Part shown: positions 1-8,651 of the stretch, piece by piece
How positions within the stretch are numbered: position 1 is the first letter of the stretch
Layout: each line of letters starts with the position of its first letter
DNA from: Nitrincola tapanii
GTDB lineage: Bacteria > Pseudomonadota > Gammaproteobacteria > Pseudomonadales > Balneatricaceae
DNA length: 64,000 nt
Reading direction: 5' to 3'
Assembly: GCF_008368715.1 (NCBI RefSeq)
Contig: NZ_SMRS01000004.1
Location: forward strand, 62,001 to 126,000
The notes under the pieces: generated by a model
The model's input: only the letters and a program-made list of their open reading frames with translations
What the model was told of the DNA's origin: nothing
Databases searched by the model: none
Made by a program: the position numbers and the translations under genes

Positions 1-1
1 C

Positions 2-1030
2 TATCGTTTTGATATTACTCTAGAGGTGGATCTGATCGAAGAACTGGCGCGAGTCTATGGATACGATCGTTTGCCGGTTAAAACGCCGAGTGCTGAACTG
101 CCTCTCCCCCCGATCTCTGAAGCTAAGCAGAGTGTGCAGTTTTTGCGTCGCCATATGATTGCACGGGGTTATCAGGAGGCGATTACCTATAGTTTTATTG
201 AAGCGGGTTTGTCGCGTCAGTTTGATCCTAAGCATGAAGCAGTGGCCTTGGCCAATCCGATTTCGGCCGAAATGGCGGTCATGCGTACGACCTTATGGCC
301 GGGTTTGGTCAAGGCAGTTGAGTATAATCAGAATCGTCAACAGAATCGTATTCGCCTGTTTGAGACAGGCCAGCGCTTTGTGCCACAAGCCCAGGGATTG
401 CTGCAAGAGAATGTTTTGGCGGCGGTGGTCACCGGTACGCGTGATGCGGAAAGCTGGTGTGCCGGTAAGGATAAACTGGATTTCTTCGACATTAAAGGCG
501 ATCTGGAGTCCTTATTGAGTCTGGGCGGCTGCTTGGCGGAGTATGCATTTGTGGCCGCTGAGCATCCTGCGCTGCATCCAGGGCAGAGTGCACGTATTGA
601 GCGTCAAGGCAAGTTAATTGGATGGATCGGTGCGCTGCACCCACAGTTACAGAAGGATTTGGATCTGAATGGCCCGATCTATCTGTTTGAGCTGTCGCTG
701 TCCGAAATTCAAACCGGACGCTTGCCGCGTTATGAAGCGCTGTCGAAATTCCCAGAAATGCGTCGAGATCTGTCTTTATTGGTGGATCAGTCGATCAGCT
801 TTGGTGCGATTCGAGAAGCGGCCGTGGCAGCCGGTGGTGAATATCTGCGTCAGGTCCGTCTTTTTGATCAATATCAGGGCCAAGGTATTGAACCAGGACG
901 AAAAAGTCTGGCTCTGGGCTTGACCTGGCAGCATCCATCACGCACTCTTACTGATGAAGAAATAAACAACAGTGTGGCGTCGGTGATTGCCGCTTTAAAT
1001 ACACACTGTGGTGCCTCTCTCAGAGATTAA
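2..1030 (+). CDS. pheT: Phenylalanyl-tRNA synthetase beta subunit (C-terminal part)
   Basis: This is the 3' part of pheT; the reading frame is open from base 2, so the start lies outside the window. PheT pairs with PheS in the alpha2-beta2 enzyme that charges tRNA-Phe. The first visible residues include a stretch ending EVDLIEELARVYGYDRLP, typical of the B5 domain. The catalytic-like core follows, and the last 95 or so residues are the anticodon-binding FDX-ACB domain (KFPEMRRDLSLLVD, then GLTWQHPSRTLTDEE). The gene ends 18 bases before the preferred ihfA start, the usual pheST-ihfA arrangement in gammaproteobacteria. No damage is visible, and base composition matches the backbone genes further right. 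Confidence 0.97.
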   Translation, partial: YRFDITLEVDLIEELARVYGYDRLPVKTPSAELPLPPISEAKQSVQFLRRHMIARGYQEAITYSFIEAGLSRQFDPKHEAVALANPISAEMAVMRTTLWPGLVKAVEYNQNRQQNRIRLFETGQRFVPQAQGLLQENVLAAVVTGTRDAESWCAGKDKLDFFDIKGDLESLLSLGGCLAEYAFVAAEHPALHPGQSARIERQGKLIGWIGALHPQLQKDLDLNGPIYLFELSLSEIQTGRLPRYEALSKFPEMRRDLSLLVDQSISFGAIREAAVAAGGEYLRQVRLFDQYQGQGIEPGRKSLALGLTWQHPSRTLTDEEINNSVASVIAALNTHCGASLRD

Positions 1031-1048
1031 GACAACAGGGTGAATGTC

Positions 1049-1360
1049 ATGGGCTCTTTGACGAAAGCAGAAATGGCCGAGCGCTTATTTGAAGAACTTG
1101 GCCTGAATAAACGCGAAGCGAAAGAAATGGTGGAATCCTTTTTCAATGAGATTCGCGAATGCTTGGCGTCAAATGAGCAAGTGAAACTCTCCGGTTTTGG
1201 TAACTTTGATCTGCGCGACAAACGTCAGCGTCCAGGTCGAAATCCCAAAACTGGAGAGGAGGTGCCCATCTGCGCGCGGCGTGTTGTCACCTTCCGACCT
1301 GGACAGAAGCTGAAGGAGCGAGTGGATACCTATGCCGGATCCCGGAGCCAAGAATCCTGA
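1049..1360 (+). CDS. ihfA: Integration host factor subunit alpha
   Basis: IHF alpha is one half of the sequence-specific DNA-bending protein IHF, a HU-family dimer used in recombination, replication and sigma-54 promoter activation. The protein has the full set of HU/IHF marks: [21 protein letters not shown] at the N-terminus, [14 protein letters not shown], and the DNA-binding arm with [14 protein letters not shown] followed by [17 protein letters not shown] at 1040 is also in frame, but the ATG at 1049 gives the family's usual N-terminus and has an AACAGGGTG stretch just upstream. It follows pheT closely and overlaps the next gene by 29 bases. The protein is relevant to the sigma-54 activator at 58970, since such promoters commonly need IHF. 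Confidence 0.96.
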   Translation: MGSLTKAEMAERLFEELGLNKREAKEMVESFFNEIRECLASNEQVKLSGFGNFDLRDKRQRPGRNPKTGEEVPICARRVVTFRPGQKLKERVDTYAGSRSQES

Positions 1361-1694
1361 GCTGGCCCCGATTCCCGGGAAGCGATATTTCACGATAGGC
1401 GAAGCCGCAGAACTCTGTGATTTGAAACCTCATGTTTTGCGCTATTGGGAACAGGAATTTCCACAGATACAGCCGGTTAAGCGTAACAATCGCCGTTATT
1501 ACCAACGTCAGGATCTTCTTCTTATCCGTCAAATCCGCAGTCTTCTGTACGAGCAGGGCTTTACGATTACCGGTGCTCGACAATGGTTAGGCGGTAATGA
1601 GGCGAGTGAAGATGCTGAGCGTTATCAACAGCTGATCCGCCAAACCATCAATGAGTTAAATGATCTTTTGAAATTGCTGAAAAGCGTGAAATAA
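1332..1694 (+). CDS. MerR-family transcriptional regulator, short form
   Basis: A 120-residue protein with an N-terminal MerR winged-helix domain: [23 protein letters not shown] is the helix-turn-helix, followed by [15 protein letters not shown] (wing and second helix) and [13 protein letters not shown]. The C-terminus is a short coiled helix rather than an effector-binding domain, so no metal or drug ligand can be deduced. The gene overlaps ihfA by 29 bases and is almost certainly cotranscribed with it. This pheT-ihfA-merR arrangement, followed by tRNA-Pro, is seen in Pseudomonas and its relatives. Its target genes are unknown. Confidence 0.9.
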   Translation: MPDPGAKNPELAPIPGKRYFTIGEAAELCDLKPHVLRYWEQEFPQIQPVKRNNRRYYQRQDLLLIRQIRSLLYEQGFTITGARQWLGGNEASEDAERYQQLIRQTINELNDLLKLLKSVK

Positions 1695-1750
1695 AGCTTC
1701 ACAATTTCAAAACCTTAGGGTAATATTTGCGTCCTCTTGAAAAGAGATCG

Positions 1751-1828
<78 letters not shown>

Positions 1829-1849
1829 ATTAAATCAGAGGGTTAAGAG

Positions 1850-1873
1850 AATCGCCGGTTGGCGATTTTTTGC
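1850..1873 (+). terminator. Rho-independent terminator of tRNA-Pro
   Basis: AATCGCC, a 4-base loop, GGCGATT and then a T run form a compact hairpin with T tail 21 bases after the tRNA CCA end. It would end the tRNA (and any merR read-through) transcript. Confidence 0.85.
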
Positions 1874-2307
1874 TTTTTGGGGTTTTAGTCCTTTCTGGTG
1901 ACCGTTCCGTGACCGTTTGAGATTGGCTCATCTTTTGATGAGTTGTAGTCGTGACGTGTTAAACAAAGTAATGATGCCTTGCGAGATGTGAGCTCAAAAA
2001 ATGCTCCCATACATTTAGTCACTCATTAGCTGATGCGATGCTTTGGTGCTGAATCTGTTACTTGTCATCTGGTTGGTGATGATTTGCAGGTGGTAACGAA
2101 GAGTGAAGAGAATTAGCTAGTTCTGGTAGCTTCCTTGGATAATGGAGCTAGTCTTCAGAAGGCGTATTCTTTGCTAGGCTAGAGTTGCAAACTAATATCG
2201 GATGCAAATCGATAGCAGGACTTCGTAAGAAAGGCGCTCAGACGCAGTTCTGTTGGATGCGTAAACAGGTAGCACCAGATGTAGTATATAGCTACAGATG
2301 CAATTTT
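1874..2307. other. Non-coding junction between tRNA-Pro and the IS remnant
   Basis: I find no convincing gene here on either strand; all frames are broken by frequent stops. Close to the tRNA there are two near copies of GTGACCGTT, around 1898 and 1909. These could be old integrase arm-type sites or chance. The stretch is probably decayed left-end DNA of the island whose integrase gene is gone. Confidence 0.5.
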
Positions 2308-2372
2308 TGAGGTGGCTCAATAGACCTGTACACACCAGTTAAGCGACAAAGCCCTTAACTGGAGAGCAAGAA

Positions 2373-2669
2373 GTGACCAAGAGAAAACAATATTCAAAAG
2401 AATTCAAGCTGGATGCCATCAACCTGGTATTGGAGCAGGGATACACCCGAGCAGAGGCAGCCAAAAGCCTGGAAATCAATCTTTCACAACTGGGGCGCTG
2501 GATAAAAGAGTTCCGTGAAGATAGCGACGGACAAGCATTCCGAGGTAACGGTAAGCTGACTCCAGAGCAGGAAGAAATCAGAAAGCTCAAAGCTCAGGTG
2601 AAGCAGCTGGAGCTGGAGAAGCGCATTTTAAAGGAAGCGACGGTCTTCTTCGCCAAAGAAACGAAGTGA
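2373..2669 (+). CDS. IS3-family transposase OrfA (helix-turn-helix subunit)
   Basis: A 98-residue protein starting at GTG, with GGAGAG 7 bases upstream. It has the OrfA layout: an N-terminal HTH_Tnp_1 domain (KRKQYSKEFKLDAINLVLEQG, then AAKSLEINLSQLGRWIKEF) and a C-terminal leucine-zipper helix (EIRKLKAQVKQLELEKRILKEA) that mediates multimerisation. OrfA itself looks intact. Because orfB is broken, the product can at most bind DNA and act as a regulator or remnant. Confidence 0.9.
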   Translation: MTKRKQYSKEFKLDAINLVLEQGYTRAEAAKSLEINLSQLGRWIKEFREDSDGQAFRGNGKLTPEQEEIRKLKAQVKQLELEKRILKEATVFFAKETK

Positions 2670-3265
2670 AATACTCGTTTATCACCCGAAGGAAGAAGAC
2701 CTACCCGGTCGGCCTGATGTGCCGACTTCTGGGTGTTCCCGCAGTGGTTATTACGGCTACCTGAAACGTCATGCTGGCAAACCAATGATGCTGATCGCCT
2801 AGAACTGCTGGGAGCGGTTCGTGAGATCGCCAGGACCAGTGATGCAACCTATGGCAGCCGTCGGATGAAACGGGCGCTGAACGCCCTGAGCTATCCAGTT
2901 AGCCGCAGCAAGGCGCGCAAGCTGATGAAGGAAGCGGGTGTGCAGGCAAAATAACGCAAGCGGTACAAAGTCACGACCAACAGCAATCACCAGCAACCGG
3001 TATTTGAGAACCAGTTGAACCGGGAGTTTGATGTAACAGTGCCTGATCGTGTGTACGCTGGGGATATCACCTACCTTTGGGCACAGGAAGGCTGGCTGTA
3101 CCTTGCAGTGGTCATCGACCTCTATTCACGGAAGGTGGTGGGCTGGAGCATGGGTTCACGCATGAAGTCACAACTGGTTTGCGATGCCCTCAGAATGGCG
3201 ATCTGGCAACGTCGTCCGGCAGCGGGACTGATCGTTCATTCGGACCGCGGTTCCCAGTGCGCTAG
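2666..3265 (+). pseudogene. IS3-family transposase OrfB, broken (rve integrase fragment)
   Basis: The orfB frame begins with a GTG overlapping the orfA stop (GTGA). Its start (KYSFITRRKKTYPVGLMCRL) is typical, but the frame then shifts twice: a missing base near 2735 (before RSGYYGYLKRHAGKP) and another near 2783 (before NDADRLELLGAVREI). An in-frame TAA stop follows VQAK at 2952. The DDE integrase core continues with DRVYAGDITYLW and AVVIDLYSRKVVGWS, and ends at HSDRGSQCAS, so the last catalytic Glu is missing. It is not functional. Confidence 0.88.
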
Positions 3266-3331
3266 CATTCTATCCCGTCATCTATTAAGAAAGCTTTAAT
3301 TAGCGACAAAATTTAACGCACCTACCCCTTA

Positions 3332-3362
3332 CACTCCCAACGATCAAGCCGAAGTGGGAGTG
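3332..3362. promoter_or_regulatory. Inverted repeat just upstream of the AAA ATPase gene (possible operator)
   Basis: CACTCCCA and TGGGAGTG form a perfect 8-base inverted repeat with a 15-base spacer, ending 4 bases before the ATG at 3367. It could be a WYL-regulator operator or an mRNA hairpin covering the ribosome-binding site. The GGGAG in its right arm also serves as the likely Shine-Dalgarno, so folding or protein binding here would directly affect translation or transcription of the AAA gene. Confidence 0.4.
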
Positions 3363-3366
3363 AGCC

Positions 3367-5439
3367 ATGCATCCAACGTTACAGACCTCCAAAAGCCAAG
3401 CCGTATTGATTGGTGAGCAGAACGAAGTGTTAGTTCGCCAGTGGGCTTTACGCTTATTGATTGAAGCGCAGGGTTATCGCTTGATGTTCAACAACCGCAA
3501 TTACTTTGATGACGATATGCTTGTAAGTCTAGGTATCGAAGTTGAAGACAACACGGATATGACGCCGACGAAATTGTTGCGAATTTTACGACAAGCAGCC
3601 AAACATCAAACCTTGGTGCCGAATCTGCCAACAGCTTATCTGGGCAACAATCTGAGTCTGCTAGGTGATTCATTGTCGCTGTCTGTAATTGAGCAAGAGA
3701 TCTTGGGTTTCTTGGTCATTAAAGAGCAGGACACACGCTTATCCAATGTCATTGAGCTTTTTCATCAGCGTCGATGGGTAGGGTCACAGCAATTAGTCAC
3801 GATGTTGTCTATTGCGTTGAAGTATCCCCGAAATGTCATCAGTCAGGCGTTGAGTGCAGAGGCTCCTTTGCGTCAATGTGGCCTGATTTCTCCAGAGGAT
3901 CATCACAACGGTATTGAGCTGCTTAATGGTCTAGACGATCTCCTGTATTTCGAAGAAAACGGCCCTGACGCACTCTTCAGAAGCAATACGCTAAAGTTGC
4001 CGCCCTCTGAGTTGATACCGAGTGACTTTGAACATATCCAACAAGCCTATGATCGTGTCTATAACTATGTCCGACGTGCTGCCAGTAAAGAGCTAAAAGG
4101 CGTCAATGTTCTGATTTATGGCTCACCAGGAACGGGTAAGACTGAACTGGTTAAGGTGCTTTCAGACTCAATGGGCTTGTCGCTATATGAGGTTAAATCC
4201 TCGGGCTCCGATGGTCGACCTCTGACAGGTGATCGGCGTTTAGCGACCTATCAGATGGCGCAACATATGTTGGCATCCGATAAAAAGAGCGTGATGTTGT
4301 TTGATGAGGTTGAAGATGTCTTTAATGATCGCATTAGCAATCACTACAAGGCTTGTGTTAATCGTATTCTGGAAACGAATCAACGTCCTAGTTTTTGGTT
4401 AACGAATAGCCACTACACCATGGATCCTGCCTACATTCGACGCTTTGATTTAGTGTTTGAGATGCCAGAGCTTGGCGAGAAGGCGAGGTTGAAGATCGCT
4501 AAACGTATTCTGAGTGATATACCTGTCAGGGAGGAATGGCTTGTGTCGTTATCAAAACAAAAGGGTGTTCATGCTGCACATTTAGCTCAAGCTGCTCGCG
4601 TGGTGAAACACTCGGGTTATCGCAAGGCTGAACGTATTGAGTCAGAGATTGATGGCATTCTGGCTTCGCTCTATCAGGCTCTGGGCTATCGTGAGCGTAA
4701 AAAATCGTCAAAAGTGAAGGTGCCTTATTACAATTCGGCGTTTTCTAACACAGACTTTTCGCTGGACAAACTAACCCATGGGTTGAAGCGCAGCCGTCTG
4801 GGACGTATCTGTCTTTATGGCCCACCTGGAACAGGCAAGTCGGGGTATGCCACCTACCTCGCTAATTCATTGCAAATGCCACTGATTGCTAAAAAAGCAT
4901 CCGATCTGCTGGATAAGTATCTAGGGGGGACTGAGAAGGCTTTAGCACAAGCCTTCGATGAAGCGAAACAGCGCTCAGGTATTTTGCTCATCGATGAGGC
5001 TGATAGCTTTTTGACACCTAGAACACAAGCTGAACACAGCTGGGAAATTTCTCATGTGAATGAGTTACTGGTACAAATGGAGCAATACCCAGGTATTCTG
5101 TTGATGTCCACCAACTATATGGAACATCTAGACTCAGCCGCGCTTCGTCGTTTCGATTTTAAGATTCGCTTTAATTACTTAACACCCGATCAATGCTGGA
5201 TGATGTTCAACAACCAGTTAGGTCGAGCAAAGCAGCATCAATTTGCCGTGACCGATGTTGAACAGTGCAAGCCAGTACTCATCAAGCTTCATCAGTTAAC
5301 GCCGGGTGACTTTGCAACCGTAGAACGTCATCACCGCGTGATGGGAGAGGAGTTAACGCCGGCATCACTCTTGGCCGGTTTGCAACGAGAGCACGATATT
5401 AAAACATCCGGTCAACGTCGTGCGATTGGATTTATGTAG
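3367..5439 (+). CDS. Double-AAA+ ATPase, defence-island type
   Basis: A 690-residue protein with an N-terminal helical region of about 220 residues and two AAA+ ATPase modules. Module 1 has Walker A GSPGTGKT at about residue 252 and Walker B VMLFDE ending near 314. Module 2 has GPPGTGKS near 485 and ILLIDEADSF near 540, followed by STNYMEHLDSAALRRFDF, a CDC48-like sensor/arginine-finger region. Both sites look competent, so it may be a hexameric remodelling enzyme. No nuclease or protease domain is visible. Eight bases separate it from the GGCT gene and a WYL regulator follows, so the three probably form one unit. A decayed homologue of the second half lies at 8652, again followed by a WYL gene. 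Function is unknown; a role in phage defence or its control is inferred from context. Confidence 0.8.
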   Translation: MHPTLQTSKSQAVLIGEQNEVLVRQWALRLLIEAQGYRLMFNNRNYFDDDMLVSLGIEVEDNTDMTPTKLLRILRQAAKHQTLVPNLPTAYLGNNLSLLGDSLSLSVIEQEILGFLVIKEQDTRLSNVIELFHQRRWVGSQQLVTMLSIALKYPRNVISQALSAEAPLRQCGLISPEDHHNGIELLNGLDDLLYFEENGPDALFRSNTLKLPPSELIPSDFEHIQQAYDRVYNYVRRAASKELKGVNVLIYGSPGTGKTELVKVLSDSMGLSLYEVKSSGSDGRPLTGDRRLATYQMAQHMLASDKKSVMLFDEVEDVFNDRISNHYKACVNRILETNQRPSFWLTNSHYTMDPAYIRRFDLVFEMPELGEKARLKIAKRILSDIPVREEWLVSLSKQKGVHAAHLAQAARVVKHSGYRKAERIESEIDGILASLYQALGYRERKKSSKVKVPYYNSAFSNTDFSLDKLTHGLKRSRLGRICLYGPPGTGKSGYATYLANSLQMPLIAKKASDLLDKYLGGTEKALAQAFDEAKQRSGILLIDEADSFLTPRTQAEHSWEISHVNELLVQMEQYPGILLMSTNYMEHLDSAALRRFDFKIRFNYLTPDQCWMMFNNQLGRAKQHQFAVTDVEQCKPVLIKLHQLTPGDFATVERHHRVMGEELTPASLLAGLQREHDIKTSGQRRAIGFM

Positions 5440-5447
5440 GTAAGCTT

Positions 5448-5816
5448 ATGAATCTTGAACATCTTGTCGCCGTATATGGTTCGCTTAAGCGAGGACACTT
5501 TAACCATGATCTTCTCAATGGGGCGGAGTTTGTAGGTGAAGATTGGTTATTTGAGTTCACGCTCTACGACCTAGGACCTTTTCCTGCAGTGAAAAGGCAT
5601 CCGTCTGAGGGTGTGTTAGTTGAAATATATCGAGTGACTAACCAACAGTTACACCGTCTGGATCAACTGGAAGGTTTTGACTCAGAGGCACCGCATAAAA
5701 GCTTTTATCTGAGGGTCGAGGTTGAATCCAGTTATGGGCCCGTTTGGGTCTATGAGTACAACCGAGAGGTTGAGCCAGAGCGTTTGATAGGGACGGGTAA
5801 CTGGGATTTAACCTAA
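5448..5816 (+). CDS. GGCT-fold (gamma-glutamylcyclotransferase/AIG2-like) protein
   Basis: A 122-residue protein with the family's substrate loop VYGSLKRG at residues 9-16, the middle FTLYDLGPFPAV strand, and LDQLEGF, which contains the glutamate that serves as general acid/base in the family. Members act on gamma-glutamyl amines, 5-oxoproline-forming substrates or related amides; the true substrate here cannot be read from sequence. It begins 8 bases after the AAA gene, inside the AAA-WYL module, and is absent from the decayed second copy, where the AAA and WYL genes are adjacent. It might be an accessory enzyme of the module or a captured housekeeping gene. Confidence 0.8.
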   Translation: MNLEHLVAVYGSLKRGHFNHDLLNGAEFVGEDWLFEFTLYDLGPFPAVKRHPSEGVLVEIYRVTNQQLHRLDQLEGFDSEAPHKSFYLRVEVESSYGPVWVYEYNREVEPERLIGTGNWDLT

Positions 5817-5933
5817 CGAAAAGATAAAGAACCCTGGGGTTAGGGGGGGCGTTAATTAAAAAAACCATTAATAATAAGTAATTAGACGAGGTGTCTTTGC
5901 TTAAGATGGTGTTAGTCTCGATCACTATTAGCT

Positions 5934-6977
5934 ATGATGAATCGGTTGGAAACAAGGATGCGTGAAAGGATGAGCCATCAGCACAATACATTGTTTAGGT
6001 ATTTGACACTGCTACAGTTAATACCTAGATCACCAGGGTACAGAGCGACACCGACGCTGCAAGCCTTGTTGGAAGAGCGCGGCTTTCAGGTCGACCTCAG
6101 AAGTGTTCAGCGCGACCTTGAGAAAATGTCGAATAACTTCCCGTTGCTCTGCGATAAATCTCAAAAGCCTTATCGCTGGTCATTTGATCCTGCATTTAAA
6201 AGTAATCTGCCTGCACTCGATACCCCAACCGCGCTTACCCTCGTCTTGGCAGAAGAGTATCTTAAAGGCTTGCTTCCCCAAGCGGCCATTGTTCAGCTCA
6301 ACAACCAGTTTACGGCTGCACGAAAATACCTAGAGCAACTAAAAGAAAGTGGTTTTAGTGATTGGACCCGACATGTCAAAGCTATTCCCAACGGCAAAGC
6401 GCTGATTCCGGCACCAATTAACCCGACTATCTGGGCAGAAGTGACTGATGCACTGCTTAAAGGCATTGCCTTAGATGTGACTTACCTAAGCCGAGCAAAA
6501 GGGGAAGAGAAACAGTTCACACTTCATCCCCTCGGTCTAGTGGCGAGGCACAGTGTGACCTACCTACTGGCCACTGTGGATGGTTATGACGATATCAGGC
6601 ACTTTGCCCTTCATCGCCTCAAGCAGGTTAAACAAAGTCGTGTTGTCTATCAGGCTCAGACAGACTTTGATATTGATGAATACCTCAAAAAAGGTGCATT
6701 TGGTTATCGGCTAGGCGAGCAAGACATAGAGCTAGTAGCCAAAATACGACCAGAAATAGCTTGGTTGTTATCAGAAACTCCCCTGAGTGAGCAACAGTCA
6801 TTATCTGAACCTGACAATGAGGGTTGGATAACTTTGAAAGCTATAGTACCGGATGACTTACAGACTCAGTGGTGGGTGATGGGGTTTGGTGGGGAAATTA
6901 TAGTGCTTGAACCAGCCCATTTAAGAAGCCGACTAGTCAGCTTGATCAACAATATGCAAAGCCTTTATAGCAAATAA
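5934..6977 (+). CDS. WYL-domain transcriptional regulator
   Basis: A 347-residue regulator of the BrxR/CapW-like kind: an N-terminal winged helix (RYLTLLQLIPRSPGYRAT, then LRSVQRDLEKMS), a WYL domain with LHPLGLVARHSVTYLLATVDGY and FALHRLKQV, and a C-terminal WCX domain ending ..QTQWWVMGFGGEI. Such proteins are commonly repressors that sense nucleic-acid or nucleotide ligands and control defence genes. ATGs at 5934, 5952 and 5970 are possible; the last matches the start of the homologous copy at 9510 best. A 117-base AT-rich gap upstream may hold its own promoter. The most likely target is the neighbouring AAA operon. Confidence 0.85.
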   Translation: MMNRLETRMRERMSHQHNTLFRYLTLLQLIPRSPGYRATPTLQALLEERGFQVDLRSVQRDLEKMSNNFPLLCDKSQKPYRWSFDPAFKSNLPALDTPTALTLVLAEEYLKGLLPQAAIVQLNNQFTAARKYLEQLKESGFSDWTRHVKAIPNGKALIPAPINPTIWAEVTDALLKGIALDVTYLSRAKGEEKQFTLHPLGLVARHSVTYLLATVDGYDDIRHFALHRLKQVKQSRVVYQAQTDFDIDEYLKKGAFGYRLGEQDIELVAKIRPEIAWLLSETPLSEQQSLSEPDNEGWITLKAIVPDDLQTQWWVMGFGGEIIVLEPAHLRSRLVSLINNMQSLYSK

Positions 6978-6994
6978 CTGAAGAGAGTTAGTGA

Positions 6995-8236
6995 ATGGAC
7001 AATATTACTAAAGGGTTGGAACTCAACAATCGCAATGTAAAATATTTTTTTATTGCAGTTGTCATTTTACTTATCGGCATATCTTGGCTGGAAATCATCG
7101 ATCACCATTCTGCTAAGTATGTTGATGCATCATTGAGTCAAGCGGCTATTGCCTTCGGTATAGCACGCGCTTTCAATGGGATCATTTCAGTTTTCAAAGA
7201 GGTGTCTGTCACTGTGCCTCTCATAGGATTAGAGCTAGCCATAGGACAGTTGCTGGACCCAGTCAACGATCTAGTTGAGCAGTTTTCGTCCTTGATGAAA
7301 ATGGCTTTAGGATCCTTGATCATACAAAAAATCCTGCTTGAAATTGTTGCCAATAACTTCTTCAAAGTTATTTTTACTTTGTCAGGCGTCATGCTGGCGC
7401 TTGTTGTCTACTTTGACAAACTTCGACTGATTAATGTGTTCTTTAAAAGCTTCGTTTTCTTGGCGATGCTACGCTTTCTGGTTGCGCTTACTGTACTTTT
7501 CTATGCTGCCGTAGACAAAGCTTTTGTAGAGAGTAAAACGGAACAAGAAATGGCGTTTCTAGAGACCTATCCACTGGAGTTAGAAAGCTTTACGGATGAT
7601 TCAGCCGTCTCTGAAGAATTAAGGGCTGCATTAACATTGGACTTACAAAACATCCAACAAGACGTTGCACTTAAAGAAGAGCAAATCCAACAGATTGACA
7701 ATAATATTGCTCATTTAGATGAGTTGTTCTTGTCACTCGAAACAGATCTGCAAAATGTGAATGCTGAAATAGGTACTTTTCAGAGATTTAACATCATGAG
7801 CCGCGATGAGAGAGTCGTCCAGCTTAACGAAGCAATGAGCTCCAACAGAACTCAGAAAAGAGCCTTAGAAACTGAACGCCGTGATTTAGTTCGTGAGCTG
7901 AATAATGCAAACAGAACGATCGTGGATATTGAGAACGCACTTGAAGGCAAATCCACTGGCATTTTCAGTTCAATCAGTAGTGGTTTCACGGCAATGACTT
8001 CTGGGTTGTCCAACTTCAGAGAAAAAGTTTCCCATTACATTGACAACATTCAGAAAGCTATCCCGTCATTTATCAACCTCATGGCACTGTTTTTCTTTAA
8101 GACAATGATTTTGCCTTTGCTTTTCCTCTTCGCCTTTTTGAAGGGCTTTAAAATGATCTGGGGAATCAACATGCGTGATGCGATCACGTCTGGTGTTGAG
8201 GAGCTAAGGTCAGAAATCAAAGGCTCAAAATCATAG
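6995..8236 (+). CDS. Coiled-coil inner-membrane protein, unknown family
   Basis: A 413-residue protein starting 17 bases after the WYL gene with an AGAGAG ribosome site. I do not recognise the family. Residues about 17-34 form one hydrophobic segment. Three more hydrophobic stretches lie around 98-170 (including KVIFTLSGVMLALVVYF and FVFLAMLRFLVALTVLFY). A charged coiled coil spans about 205-310, then a Gly/Ser-rich hinge (GKSTGIFSSISSGF), an amphipathic helix, and a last membrane segment near 362-385 (MALFFFKTMILPLLFLFAF). The shape, membrane anchors on both sides of a long coiled coil, resembles membrane effectors of abortive-infection systems, but nothing in the sequence proves this. Position and spacing tie it to the AAA-WYL module. 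Confidence 0.7.
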   Translation: MDNITKGLELNNRNVKYFFIAVVILLIGISWLEIIDHHSAKYVDASLSQAAIAFGIARAFNGIISVFKEVSVTVPLIGLELAIGQLLDPVNDLVEQFSSLMKMALGSLIIQKILLEIVANNFFKVIFTLSGVMLALVVYFDKLRLINVFFKSFVFLAMLRFLVALTVLFYAAVDKAFVESKTEQEMAFLETYPLELESFTDDSAVSEELRAALTLDLQNIQQDVALKEEQIQQIDNNIAHLDELFLSLETDLQNVNAEIGTFQRFNIMSRDERVVQLNEAMSSNRTQKRALETERRDLVRELNNANRTIVDIENALEGKSTGIFSSISSGFTAMTSGLSNFREKVSHYIDNIQKAIPSFINLMALFFFKTMILPLLFLFAFLKGFKMIWGINMRDAITSGVEELRSEIKGSKS

Positions 8237-8350
8237 ATGCATTCGATGGGGCTGCTTTAAGACTGGTGGCCCCACTTGTCTGCAATGAACCCTTATGTAA
8301 ATTGATATATATTACAATAAATTAGCTTGAATTAATTTGTAGGATTACCC

Positions 8351-8650
8351 ATGCACCACAGTGCACACAACAAATTTATATCTTTTATCTGGAGCATTGC
8401 TGACGATTGCTTAAGAGGTGTGTATGTACGGGGTAAGTACCGTGACGTAATCCTGCCCATCGTTGTGCTTCGTCACCTAGATACTCTTCTGGAACCAACC
8501 AAAGAAGATGTGTTGGATGAAGTAACGTTCCAAAAAGAGTCGATGAACTCAACTGAATTAGATGAAGAGCCGTTAAAGCAGGCTTCAGGCTATGTTTTTT
8601 ATAATACTTCCAAGTGGACACTGAAAACGCTCTTATCAACAGCGACTAAC
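8351..8650 (+). pseudogene. Type I methyltransferase HsdM, N-terminal stub
   Basis: About 100 residues match the start of HsdM, the DNA-adenine methyltransferase subunit of type I restriction-modification: an N-terminal helical domain with FIWSIADDCLRGVYVRGKYRDVILP, VVLRHLDTLLEPTKEDV and ASGYVFYNTSKWTLKTLL. After LLSTATN near 8650 the similarity ends and the DNA becomes the second AAA-ATPase copy. The SAM-binding and NPPF motifs are entirely missing. It keeps an ATG and an upstream AT-rich promoter-like region (8240-8350), so a short chimeric peptide could still be made. Confidence 0.82.
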
Positions 8651-8651
8651 T

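Larger units (their letters stand above)
2308..3265 (+). mobile_element. Degenerate, 3'-truncated IS3-family insertion sequence
   Basis: About 960 bases of an IS3-family element. The left end is likely at the TGAGGTGGCTC sequence near 2308, followed by orfA and a decayed orfB in the overlapping arrangement used for programmed frameshifting. Similarity to the transposase stops abruptly after HSDRGSQCAS near 3265, so the right end and its inverted repeat are missing and the element cannot move. Full-length relatives are about 1.2-1.3 kb. It marks the left border of the intact AAA-WYL module. Confidence 0.85.
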
